The notes under the pieces were generated by a model. It did no database searches. It was not told the DNA's origin and was given only the letters and a program-made list of their open reading frames with translations. Source: Mesorhizobium loti (GTDB taxonomy: Bacteria > Pseudomonadota > Alphaproteobacteria > Rhizobiales > Rhizobiaceae). Taken from it: a stretch of DNA of 64,000 nucleotides. Where the stretch lies: the NCBI RefSeq assembly GCF_002858745.1, contig NZ_PJRO01000001.1, forward strand, positions 186,001 to 250,000, written 5' to 3'. Every line of letters begins with the position of its first letter. Positions within the stretch are counted from its first letter, which is position 1. Position numbers and translations under genes: made by a program. Positions 8,947 through 16,477 of this stretch are shown here, piece after piece.

Positions 8947-10440
8947 TCACCAGGCAGTGAGGCCACCATCCACGATTAAGTTGTGACCCGTAACATAATT
9001 TGATGCATCCGAAGCAAGATAGACCAAAGCGTTAGCCATATCTTCGGCTGTCGCCATTCTGCCGAGAGGTATGCGCGCGGAGTAGCGGCGAGAGAACTCC
9101 TGGTTCTGGCCGCTCTCTACCCCGCCAGGAGTGAGAGTATTCACCCTTACACCCTTTGCGCCCCAATAAGTCGCCAGGTATTTTGTCAAGCCGTCCACGC
9201 CAGCCTTGGAGGCCGAGTAGACGGCAGGCGTATTGATCGGCATGCCAAGGTATTCAGAGCCTTCATAGATACGCTGATCCGGACCGACAACACCATAAAT
9301 CGAACAGGTCTGGATAATGGAACCGCGTCCCCGTCTTGCCATACGCGGCCCAACAGCTTGAGCCATGAAGAAGTAACTATCGATGTTGACCTTCATGATC
9401 TCTCGCCAAACCTCCGGCGAGAAGGTCTCAACTGGGTCGAAAAACCGGGCAAGTTCCGGGCCTTTCGAGGCGGCGTTGTTGTGCAGGATGTCAATGGGAC
9501 CGAGAGTATTTTCAATCCTGTCTACGACGGCAAAGCATGCACTCGGGTCAGTGATGTCAACATCGATACCGATGTGTCGCCCTGCAAGACGAGGGAGAGT
9601 TTCAGCAACGTTGGCAGAGCCTTTTAGATCGACTGCTGCGATACGAGCACCACGCTCTGCCAGAGCCCGACAGAAATGAGTGCCGAGAATACCAGCCGCA
9701 CCGGTGATGACAGCCACCTTCCCGGAAAGATCAAATGGGTCGCGGCGAATGCCTTCGCGATTACGCAGGATGGTCTCTACTATGATGAAATCAAGCTCGC
9801 TGTCGATGTCGTGAGAGCGATCGCCGGGCATCTCGTAGATGCGGGTATCATCGTAGAAGACACTTGGCTTGGCGACGAAGCCATCGCGCTGCCAAACATA
9901 GATTGACGCATTCATGTCGAAAGCAGCTGGAGCGTCCTGTCGCCTGACTATGTTGCTGGGTTTCGACAAACGAACAGTTCCGTCGCGCGCCTGTTCCACC
10001 AGATTGAAATATGGGGACCGGCGCGCCTCCGCACCGGTGATGACATTCGTGCTGCCGGTTTGTTCAAGCAGAGCCACAGCATCGACGATGTCACTCGGCA
10101 AACGAAGCGGGGATGTAGCATCCAAATCCACCAGTACATCGAACCGATAGCCGGATCTTTCCTCTGCGGTGGTCAATGCATGCATGATCGCAGGAACTTT
10201 GGCGGCAACATCCGTGGCGAGTTCGTCGGGTCGCCGGACAAGTATCGTCGCCCCGGCGGCTTCTGCGGCTAGCAAGATAGCATCGTCGTCGCTCGACACG
10301 GCAATGTGATCAAACAATCCGCTTTGCCTGGCATGTTCGATAGACCAAGCGATCATCGGCCTACCCAGCAGGGGACGGATATTCTTCCCCGGTACGCCCT
10401 TGGAACCACCCCGGGCACAGATCGTGCAGAGCCGCCTCAT
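8947..10440 (-). CDS. Fused CMP-sugar (nonulosonate-type) synthetase and SDR dehydrogenase
   Basis: 497 residues with two complete enzymes in one chain. Residues 1-230 are a CMP-acylneuraminate-type cytidylyltransferase: A-R-G-G-S-K-G-V-P-G-K-N (9-20), D-L-D-A-T-S-P-L-R (105-113) and D-I-D-S-E-L-D-F (211-218). Residues 235-497 are a classical short-chain dehydrogenase: T-G-A-A-G-I-L-G nucleotide motif (about 246-253), N-N-A-A (321), Ser 380, and catalytic Y-S-A-S-K (Tyr 408, Lys 412). These correspond to separate PtmB and PtmA proteins of Campylobacter flagellin glycosylation. The natural product is unknown. Start: ATG 10440, overlapping the stop of the upstream oxidoreductase by 4 bp (ATGA), so the two are translationally coupled. 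Confidence 0.88.
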   Translation of the reverse strand: MRRLCTICARGGSKGVPGKNIRPLLGRPMIAWSIEHARQSGLFDHIAVSSDDDAILLAAEAAGATILVRRPDELATDVAAKVPAIMHALTTAEERSGYRFDVLVDLDATSPLRLPSDIVDAVALLEQTGSTNVITGAEARRSPYFNLVEQARDGTVRLSKPSNIVRRQDAPAAFDMNASIYVWQRDGFVAKPSVFYDDTRIYEMPGDRSHDIDSELDFIIVETILRNREGIRRDPFDLSGKVAVITGAAGILGTHFCRALAERGARIAAVDLKGSANVAETLPRLAGRHIGIDVDITDPSACFAVVDRIENTLGPIDILHNNAASKGPELARFFDPVETFSPEVWREIMKVNIDSYFFMAQAVGPRMARRGRGSIIQTCSIYGVVGPDQRIYEGSEYLGMPINTPAVYSASKAGVDGLTKYLATYWGAKGVRVNTLTPGGVESGQNQEFSRRYSARIPLGRMATAEDMANALVYLASDASNYVTGHNLIVDGGLTAW

Positions 10441-11354
10441 GCTTCCACCCACCTTTTCTCCCTGACGGATCGTTCGATGGCGTCGATCAACCGAACGACC
10501 TCGATCCCTTCGCTCAAAGAGCACGCCGTTTCTCTATGGTTGATAAAGTCCCGATGAAGCGCTTTGTACATTTCATCACGGGCAGCAGGAAACGGCTCCA
10601 ACTCGCCATTTCTAGATACGGTTCCCGCAATCAAATCGGCGACCAGCGTGTCGCTCGTTGTTGTCAGCGTTATTGATCGCTGGGGTGGGCGGTCGAAGTA
10701 GTTCATCGAGATTGACACAGCGGGACCGTTTTGCATGTCAAGAATAATCGACCACGCCTCGTCGGTTTCGATACCCAACAGACCATAATTTCCACCGATG
10801 GCGACTACACGCTTCCATGGACCAAACAAAAGAAGTGCGAGGTCGAGCTCATGACTCAGGTCCCGAAGAACACCACCACCGGACGAGATACGTGCCGATG
10901 ACGAAGTGCGATAATCGGAACCGGGTCGCCAATCGAGCAATGATTGTCCTACGGCGAGCCTTGCCTCGATGACGGTACTGCCAGCCATCGTTGCGCGCAA
11001 CGCAATCAGTGCCGGGCAAAATCGGAGATTGTATCCTACGACCACGCTAGCGAAGGCATCTGACCTCGCCCGAATACGAGCAGCTTGAGCAATATCTGCG
11101 CAGAGAGGCTTTTCCACCATCAAATGCCCGGAAAAACCCAGAGCGGCCAGTTCTTCAACAGAATCGCAGTGCCTGCTCGTTGGGTTCGCTATGACCACAT
11201 GAGAAAATACGTGAGCGTCAAGAGCTTCAGGGATACTTCGGTAAGCGTATGGCGCTTCGGCGCTAACGCAATCGACGGTGCCTTCTTCGGCGAGCAGGCG
11301 GGAATGGCGCTGACCTATCGAACCCTGCCCGATAACTAGAAAATGTAGGCCCAC
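10437..11354 (-). CDS. Gfo/Idh/MocA family oxidoreductase
   Basis: 305 residues with an N-terminal Rossmann fold (V-I-G-Q-G-S-I-G-Q-R-H near residue 7) and the family's E-K-P-L-C at about 82, whose Lys is catalytic. The C-terminal half has the G-G-G-V-L-R-D-L-S-H-E-L-D substrate-site segment. Such enzymes oxidise or reduce NDP-sugars or free sugars with NAD(P). GTG start. It is the first gene of the two-gene islet and is coupled to the CMP-sugar synthetase/SDR fusion, so it likely acts on the same sugar. No nonulosonate synthase (NeuB-like) is present in the window. Confidence 0.87.
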   Translation of the reverse strand: MGLHFLVIGQGSIGQRHSRLLAEEGTVDCVSAEAPYAYRSIPEALDAHVFSHVVIANPTSRHCDSVEELAALGFSGHLMVEKPLCADIAQAARIRARSDAFASVVVGYNLRFCPALIALRATMAGSTVIEARLAVGQSLLDWRPGSDYRTSSSARISSGGGVLRDLSHELDLALLLFGPWKRVVAIGGNYGLLGIETDEAWSIILDMQNGPAVSISMNYFDRPPQRSITLTTTSDTLVADLIAGTVSRNGELEPFPAARDEMYKALHRDFINHRETACSLSEGIEVVRLIDAIERSVREKRWVEA

Positions 11355-11598
11355 GCCTTCGCACTCCCGGCCTGCCGCCTAACGAGTTGGGAGACATCAC
11401 ATCCACAGGACATGCGCAACCCTTTTCTGACGTTCAGCGGCTGGTGCAGCAGAATGCATATTCAGGATTGGACCGAACGCACCTTGCAACCAGGAGATCA
11501 TCAAGAACAGGTGGTTCGAGGCGGTTCCGATGCTGCCCTCGGAACGCGATCCGCCATTCAGGACATGAACAGAGAAGCGGTCGCCTGCCGATTATCAC
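11355..11598. other. Islet upstream region
   Basis: 244 bp between the islet and the GDYXXLXY gene. On the minus strand, 11591-11397 is an open frame of 64 codons with no good start and no family I recognise; it may be a gene remnant or chance. No tRNA-end repeat, integrase fragment or terminator was seen. The promoter of the islet must lie here. Confidence 0.4.
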
Positions 11599-12177
11599 TT
11601 AATAAAGCGGCTCTTCGAACAGTGTTTTGTCGCCGTCGACCAGCGCCTTGATCTGCGGGGTGCCATCCTTGGCCAATGCAACGCGCACGCCGAACGGGCG
11701 AACACGCATATCAGTCTCGATTGCTTTTCCCTCGCCTTCCGGCAGATAGAAGCGTTCGATGCCGTAGTCCGGTGACAGCGTGGCGTCGCCCTCGAGTGAC
11801 CAGCCGCCTGAAATCGTGCCGGCAATATCGGCCTCATCCGAACCCGGTGCTGAAGCAGGCTTACCGAGAAAGGCCGAAACCGGACGCCAGTAGCCATCAG
11901 CATCCCTCTTCAAACGAACCAGCATGCGACCGCCAGGCGTCGTTGTCTGGCCAGGTGCCAGGTCGGTAACCAGCTTTGCCGGAATGGTGGATATCTCATA
12001 GCCTAATCGCACGTAGTCGCCGCGCAGGAGATCGCGCGGGTCGACCGGCTCGACTTTCAGCAAAACCTCCGTGCCGTTGCGCAGGATGGCGGCGCGGCCG
12101 GCAATGATCCAGCTCAGAAAGCCGACCTGGACAAGCGCCAGGGCGACAGCTGAAATAATGAGCTTCTTTCCGGTCAC
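11599..12177 (-). CDS. GDYXXLXY domain-containing protein
   Basis: 192 residues with one N-terminal membrane helix (about 5-25) followed by a periplasmic domain. The name-giving motif is at L-R-G-D-Y-V-R-L-G-Y (about residues 51-60), preceded by V-E-P-V-D-P-R-D. The family is characteristically encoded next to DUF2157 membrane proteins, as here: the start overlaps the DUF2157 stop by 4 bp. Function unknown; the pair is probably one membrane complex. Confidence 0.85.
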   Translation of the reverse strand: MTGKKLIISAVALALVQVGFLSWIIAGRAAILRNGTEVLLKVEPVDPRDLLRGDYVRLGYEISTIPAKLVTDLAPGQTTTPGGRMLVRLKRDADGYWRPVSAFLGKPASAPGSDEADIAGTISGGWSLEGDATLSPDYGIERFYLPEGEGKAIETDMRVRPFGVRVALAKDGTPQIKALVDGDKTLFEEPLY

Positions 12178-13292
12178 GATGCCGCTCCCTTCGCAACGCG
12201 CATGCGCTTTTCAACGCGGATGATGACAAAGGCGAGAAGGCCGAGGATGACTGCCGCCGCCAGGAAGAAACTTGCGGTATCCAGCATCGTCCCCATCATG
12301 ACGAGATAGATCCAGACCAGTTCATAGGCGAACCCGATATAGGCTAGCCAGCGCAAGCCCCGGCTATCGCGCCCGGCAAGCACGATGGCAGCAATGATGC
12401 CGGCGAGCATCAACGCCGAGGTGAGTATCAGGCCACCGCCCTCGTAATATTTGAATTGCAGGATGGCCATGCCGACAAGAAACCCGAGAAAGGCGTGCAA
12501 TGGCAGCCGTCCGCCAAGTTGCAGCAGGCTATCCAACGGTTCAGCAGCATAAACGGCCGCTGCAAAGATTACTGCCGACCCGACCGCCAACTGGATCGCC
12601 ATAGCATCCCAGTCATCGACCAAGGCAACGAAGCCGGCATAAACGATGAGCGACAGGATGATGAGATGACGGGCTGGCTGGCTGCGCGTCCAGTAAGAGA
12701 TCAGGAACAGCGCTATCGCCATCAGGACGTAAAGGTAGGGGAAGTCGAAGCCGTCACGGATATCAAATCCGTTGAGCAGCTTCATAACCAGCCAGCCGTC
12801 GGCGATAGCCACGGCCATGACTGTGAGTGGGTTCGAGCGCAGCGCTGCCGCGGCAAGTGACGTGCCGGCGCACCAGGCGAGAATCGCGCCGGATTCATCA
12901 CCTGAGAAATGGTACATCTGCCCGATCAATGCGATCGCGCCGCCAAAAGCACACGCGGCGACCACCCACGCTGCCTCAGCAAAGGCAGGATGGTCACGCA
13001 GCTTCAGCCATGCGCCGCCGACATATCCCGCAGCGATGACAGCGAAGACAGCAAGCACACGCGTGATGCGCGGAATGGTCTCCCAGTTGGCGGCAATGAA
13101 AATGAGAATTGCGGCGCCGAGCAGGACAGCTGCCAGCATGGCGAGGATCGTTCCGAAGGAGAAGGAACGATGGACATTCGTTTCGATGTCCCGGTTCAGC
13201 TTTTCGCCGGTTTCGGCATCGATCAGGCCGTTTTCGACCCAACGCGCGACATCCTGCCTGACCTTGCTTGCATAGCCTGCCAAGGGTCTCAC
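12174..13292 (-). CDS. DUF2157 domain membrane protein
   Basis: 372 residues. A soluble helical N-terminus of about 40 residues (V-E-N-G-L-I-D-A-E-T-G), typical of DUF2157, is followed by about 11 closely packed transmembrane helices. The motif G-Q-M-Y-H-F-S-G-D near residue 123 is the conserved 'GQ.YH..' element of the family. Transport or sensing has been guessed for such proteins but nothing is established. The start is a GTG at 13292; a TTG at 13283, with GGAG eight bases upstream, would remove three residues and is equally plausible. It forms an overlapping operon with the GDYXXLXY gene. Confidence 0.83.
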   Translation of the reverse strand: MRPLAGYASKVRQDVARWVENGLIDAETGEKLNRDIETNVHRSFSFGTILAMLAAVLLGAAILIFIAANWETIPRITRVLAVFAVIAAGYVGGAWLKLRDHPAFAEAAWVVAACAFGGAIALIGQMYHFSGDESGAILAWCAGTSLAAAALRSNPLTVMAVAIADGWLVMKLLNGFDIRDGFDFPYLYVLMAIALFLISYWTRSQPARHLIILSLIVYAGFVALVDDWDAMAIQLAVGSAVIFAAAVYAAEPLDSLLQLGGRLPLHAFLGFLVGMAILQFKYYEGGGLILTSALMLAGIIAAIVLAGRDSRGLRWLAYIGFAYELVWIYLVMMGTMLDTASFFLAAAVILGLLAFVIIRVEKRMRVAKGAAS

Positions 13293-13438
13293 TCCACTAT
13301 TTTAGTCGGATTACCAGCCAGCCGGAGCAAATCATTGGCAGGGCGTCATTTTCCGATTCTGGCTTCTTTATGACGACGGTGTGAAATGGCTGCCATGTTG
13401 CATTGCACAAAACGCATTGCTGCCATGCGACAATCGCA

Positions 13439-13467
13439 CTTTTAAATCGATATGGGTCCACCTATTT
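13439..13467 (+). promoter_or_regulatory. Possible heat-shock-sigma (RpoH-type) promoter
   Basis: CTTT (13439-13442) and CCTATTT (13461-13467), separated by 18 bases, lie 56 bp before the first DUF1127 start. They resemble alphaproteobacterial RpoH elements, and RpoH-type control is known for the equivalent locus in Rhodobacter. The -35 box is imperfect, so this is tentative. Confidence 0.3.
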
Positions 13468-13522
13468 TAGCACCGTACAGAAAAGATGAACGAACGAACA
13501 AAGACGTAAACGAGCAAGTATC

Positions 13523-13663
13523 ATGAACCTGATCCGCAACTACCGCAACTGGCGCCGCTACCGGGACACCGTCTCCGAGCTGAGCCGCCTGAGCAACCGT
13601 GAGCTGAGCGATATCGGCATCAGCCGCAGCGACATCGCCTACGTGGCCCGCAAGGCTGCGTAA
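13523..13663 (+). CDS. DUF1127 mini-protein 1
   Basis: A 46-residue basic, arginine-rich protein beginning M-N-L-I-R-N-Y-R-N-W, with the DUF1127 core L-S-R-L-S-N-R-E-L-S-D-I-G-I-S-R-S-D-I. In Rhodobacter sphaeroides the DUF1127 protein CcaF1, encoded directly upstream of the CcsR RNAs, binds RNA and affects their maturation. In rhizobia related proteins influence small-RNA and phosphate metabolism. This copy is first in a probable transcript with the second copy and the anti-Shine-Dalgarno RNA array. The Shine-Dalgarno is weak (GAGCAAG). Confidence 0.92.
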   Translation: MNLIRNYRNWRRYRDTVSELSRLSNRELSDIGISRSDIAYVARKAA

Positions 13664-13708
13664 CCAATCGGGTCGAAACCGGCCCGAGCTGAATTGAGAG
13701 ACAAGACA

Positions 13709-13849
13709 ATGAACCTGATCCGCAACTACCGTAACTGGCGCGCTTATCGCGACACGGTTGAGCAGCTCGGTCGCCTGTCGAACCGCCAGTTGGAAGACAT
13801 TGGCCTGTTCCGCATGGAGATCAAGCAGGCCGCTCGTAAGGCCAGCTAA
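13709..13849 (+). CDS. DUF1127 mini-protein 2 (tandem paralogue)
   Basis: Also 46 residues; the first ten residues are identical to copy 1 and the nucleotide sequence there differs by one silent change. The core reads G-R-L-S-N-R-Q-L-E-D-I-G-L-F-R-M-E-I, so the second half has diverged. GAGAG precedes the ATG by about 8 bases. The 45-bp gap from copy 1 and 10 bp to the first RNA hairpin indicate one transcript. The two copies may have different RNA partners, since the divergence is concentrated in the C-terminal half. Confidence 0.92.
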   Translation: MNLIRNYRNWRAYRDTVEQLGRLSNRQLEDIGLFRMEIKQAARKAS

Positions 13850-13859
13850 GCAATTTCGC

Positions 13860-13974
13860 CAGGGTCTACCTCCTCCCAGACCCTGACGGATACGGTCACC
13901 CCTTACCTCCTCCCAAGGGTTGACCACCGAAATGGCGCCCGCCGCACTCCTCCTCCCAGCGGCGGGCGTTATTT
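13860..13974 (+). ncRNA. CcsR/cuckoo-type anti-Shine-Dalgarno RNA, unit 1
   Basis: Three consecutive hairpins, each with CCTCCTCCC in the loop. Hairpin 1: stem 13860-13866/13879-13885, motif 13869-13877. Hairpin 2: stem 13894-13904/13915-13925, motif 13906-13914. Hairpin 3: 10-bp GC stem 13936-13945/13959-13968, motif 13949-13957, then TTATTT, so it may also stop transcription or stabilise the 3' end. The loop mimics the anti-Shine-Dalgarno end of 16S rRNA. CcsR RNAs with the same loops follow a DUF1127 gene in Rhodobacter. Confidence 0.88.
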
Positions 13975-14181
13975 CCGAAAGAGAGTTTCGTCCTCTCCAA
14001 TTGGCGAAAGGAATTTTGTCAGAGCCGACCTCCTCCCCGGCGATGACGAATAGGTCGGCCCTCTCCTCCTCCCTGAGGCCGACCACCGAAACGGTGCCCG
14101 CCGCATCCTCCTCCCAGCGGCGGGCATTGTTTCCGAAAGAGAGTTTCGCCCTCTCCAAGTGGCGAAGGGAATTTCGTCTGA
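13969..14181 (+). repeat. Near-identical inter-unit spacers of the RNA array
   Basis: Two ~55-bp spacers (13969-14023 and 14126-14181) differ at only a handful of bases. Each holds CGAAA-GAGAG-TTTCG, a small foldable element, then CCTCTCCAA and GGCGAA. They separate the three RNA units and are candidate RNase processing sites. Confidence 0.75.
14018..14131 (+). ncRNA. CcsR/cuckoo-type anti-Shine-Dalgarno RNA, unit 2
   Basis: Hairpins at 14024-14041 (short 4-bp stem, motif 14029-14037), 14053-14084 (8-bp stem, motif 14065-14073) and 14095-14126 (GC stem, motif 14107-14115). The order and spacing copy unit 1, shifted by about 160 bp. The stems vary in sequence while the loops are constant. Confidence 0.87.
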
Positions 14182-14292
14182 GCCCACCTCCTCCCGGGCG
14201 ATGACGAATAAGACCGACCTCCTCCTCCTCCCTGAGGTCGGTCACCAAAACGACACCCGCCGGACCTCCTCCCCCGGCGGGTGTTGTGTTTT
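14176..14292 (+). ncRNA. CcsR/cuckoo-type anti-Shine-Dalgarno RNA, unit 3, with final terminator
   Basis: Hairpins at 14182-14199 (motif 14187-14195), 14212-14243 (10-bp stem, motif 14224-14232) and 14253-14284 (11-bp stem, motif 14265-14273). The last stem is followed by TGTG and five T's, a convincing intrinsic terminator for the whole DUF1127-RNA transcript. It sits 80 bp before trmFO. Confidence 0.87.
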
Positions 14293-14372
14293 TCAACTCC
14301 ATCAAAGCCGACGAGACCCAAGGCGCATTGCGAGAATTGCATTCGCACGGCTGAAGGATTATTGCGGGCCGC

Positions 14373-15797
14373 ATGAGCAAAGACCCCATTCATATTGTTG
14401 GCGGCGGCCTCGCCGGTTCGGAAGCCGCCTGGCAGGCAGCCCAGGCCGGCGTGCCTGTTATCCTGCACGAAATGCGCCCGGTGCGCGGTACAGACGCGCA
14501 CAAGACGCAAGACCTGGCCGAACTGGTGTGTTCGAATTCCTTCCGCTCCGACGACGCCGAGACCAATGCCGTTGGCCTGCTGCACGCTGAAATGCGCCTG
14601 GCGGGCTCGCTGATCATAGCCTCGGGCGACACCAACCAGGTTCCGGCCGGAGGGGCGCTTGCTGTCGACCGTGACGGCTTCTCAGCCGCCGTCACCGCCA
14701 AGCTGGAGGCACATCCGCTCATCACCATCCAGCGCGAGGAAGTGACCGGCTTGCCGCCAGCCGAATGGGGACAGGCCATCGTTGCGACAGGACCGCTCAC
14801 GGCGCCGTCACTTGCCGAGGCTATCGCTGCTGAAACCGGTGCGGACGCGCTCGCCTTCTTCGATGCCATCGCGCCAATCGTGCATTTTGACACCATCGAC
14901 ATGAACGTCGCCTGGTTCCAGTCGCGCTACGACAAGGTCGGGCCCGGCGGTACCGGCAAGGACTACATCAACTGCCCGATGGACAAGGCGCAGTACGATG
15001 CCTTCGTGCAGGCCCTGATCGAAGGCGGCAAGACCGAATTCAAGCAATGGGAAGGCACGCCCTATTTCGACGGCTGCCTGCCCATCGAGGTGATGGCCGA
15101 GCGCGGTGTCGAAACGCTGCGGCACGGGCCGATGAAGCCGATGGGGCTGACCAACGAGCATAACCCGACGGTGAAAGCCTATGCAGTTGTGCAACTGCGG
15201 CAGGACAACGCGCTGGGCACGCTCTACAACATGGTCGGCTTCCAGACCAAGCTGAAGCATGGCGAGCAGGTGCGCGTGTTCAAGACGATCCCAGGGCTCG
15301 AGAATGCCGAATTCGCCAGGCTCGGCGGCCTGCATCGCAACACCTACATCAATTCGCCCACTCTGCTCGACGGCTCGCTGCAGCTGAAAAGCCGCCCGGG
15401 TCTGCGCTTTGCCGGCCAGATCACCGGCTGCGAAGGTTATGTCGAAAGTGCCGCCATCGGACTGCTTGCCGGCCGCTTCGCTGCAGCCGAACGGCTCGGG
15501 CAAGCGATCTCACTGCCGCCGGCCACCACGGCTTTCGGCGCGCTGCTCAACCACATCACTGGCGGTCACATCACCTCCGACGACGAACCCGGCAAACGTT
15601 CATTTCAGCCGATGAATGTCAATTTCGGCCTGTTCCCGCCGCTGGAGGCCGGGACAAAACTGCGCCCCGAAGGCTTCGAGGGCCGCTTTCGCGGCAAGGA
15701 CAAGTCGATCGCCAGGAAGAAGGCGACCACGGCGCGGGCGCTGGCCGACTGCCGCGCATGGCTCGGTCTGCCGGCACACGCGCAGGCGGCAGAGTAA
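14373..15797 (+). CDS. trmFO: TrmFO, folate-dependent tRNA uracil-54 C5 methyltransferase
   Basis: 474 residues. It makes m5U54 (ribothymidine) in the tRNA T-loop using methylene-tetrahydrofolate and FAD. The N-terminal FAD motif [11 protein letters not shown] (7-17), the family segment C-S-N-S-F-R-S-D-D near residue 53, the F-R-colon-type [12 protein letters not shown] substrate region and the C-terminal [12 protein letters not shown] are all present at usual length. Starts 80 bp after the RNA-array terminator. Confidence 0.96.
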   Translation: MSKDPIHIVGGGLAGSEAAWQAAQAGVPVILHEMRPVRGTDAHKTQDLAELVCSNSFRSDDAETNAVGLLHAEMRLAGSLIIASGDTNQVPAGGALAVDRDGFSAAVTAKLEAHPLITIQREEVTGLPPAEWGQAIVATGPLTAPSLAEAIAAETGADALAFFDAIAPIVHFDTIDMNVAWFQSRYDKVGPGGTGKDYINCPMDKAQYDAFVQALIEGGKTEFKQWEGTPYFDGCLPIEVMAERGVETLRHGPMKPMGLTNEHNPTVKAYAVVQLRQDNALGTLYNMVGFQTKLKHGEQVRVFKTIPGLENAEFARLGGLHRNTYINSPTLLDGSLQLKSRPGLRFAGQITGCEGYVESAAIGLLAGRFAAAERLGQAISLPPATTAFGALLNHITGGHITSDDEPGKRSFQPMNVNFGLFPPLEAGTKLRPEGFEGRFRGKDKSIARKKATTARALADCRAWLGLPAHAQAAE

Positions 15798-15859
15798 CGG
15801 ATTTACGTTCGGGCTCCGGCAGACTAGTCTGCGCTCCTCATGGTCGGGGGGCCATCAAG

Positions 15860-16423
15860 ATGTTTCGGACAAGGACTATTCTTGCCGTCGTCGTTCTGGC
15901 GGCTTTCGCTGGCTGCACCACGGCGCCGGAGGCGTTGCAGTCGCTCGGCGACCGCAATTACATGCGTTATGCGACGGGCAAGCCCTACGCGCAGGTCGCG
16001 TCGCAAAGTCAGATGTCCGTCGAAGGCCTGGCAGGTGCGACAATCTATGGGCCGATGATCGGCGAATACCGCCTGACCGACGGCGATACGGTTTACCGGC
16101 ATATCGACAATGTGGAATCAACACGAACGAATGTGGATGCCGGCATCCTGATGCAGCGCGAAAGCGTGGGCACACGCTACCGGCTCGCATATTTCCGCGT
16201 AGGCCCCGACGGGGTCGTCAAGGATTGGGCGACAGGTGCCTTGCCCGGCGAGCGGCTCGGCTGCACCTGGTACGCTGGCGGTTTTGTCCAGCAATGCAGC
16301 AGCGAAACGCAGCGCCTGCAAAGCCTTGCCGTCTATGACTCGCTGGTGCGAACGTCGAGCGACAAACCCCTATCTTCATGGGGAACTCCAATCAATGGCG
16401 TGCAACAGCCGAAAGCTGGTTGA
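15860..16423 (+). CDS. Predicted lipoprotein of unknown function
   Basis: 187 residues. The signal peptide ends in a lipobox (A-A-F-A-G-C, Cys at about 19), so the protein is probably anchored in the outer membrane. The mature part is beta-rich with a repeated Y-G-P-M/Y-R-H pattern and two further Cys (C-T-W-Y and Q-Q-C-S-S). I recognise no family. Start is ATG 15860 after a GGGGG run, preferred over an upstream start that would bury the signal peptide. It follows trmFO by 62 bp and is convergent with the desaturase gene. Confidence 0.8.
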   Translation: MFRTRTILAVVVLAAFAGCTTAPEALQSLGDRNYMRYATGKPYAQVASQSQMSVEGLAGATIYGPMIGEYRLTDGDTVYRHIDNVESTRTNVDAGILMQRESVGTRYRLAYFRVGPDGVVKDWATGALPGERLGCTWYAGGFVQQCSSETQRLQSLAVYDSLVRTSSDKPLSSWGTPINGVQQPKAG

Positions 16424-16477
16424 CTGGGGCGCGTTTCAACACGGTCGGCCTGGCAAATGGCTTCCTGACTTGAATCT

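Noticed and set aside
8664..11598. Complete integrative element at the tRNA
   Set aside because: No integrase and no repeat of the tRNA 3' end were found.
13860..14292. Regularly spaced repeats suggesting a CRISPR array
   Set aside because: The constant parts are only nine bases inside hairpin loops, intervals alternate 37/42/80 bp, and no cas genes are present. The structure fits an anti-SD RNA array.
13442..14389. A 315-codon minus-strand open frame across the RNA array
   Set aside because: It is antisense to both DUF1127 genes and all hairpins; its repeats (E-E-E/G-G-G runs) are just the reverse of the CCTCCTCCC loops.
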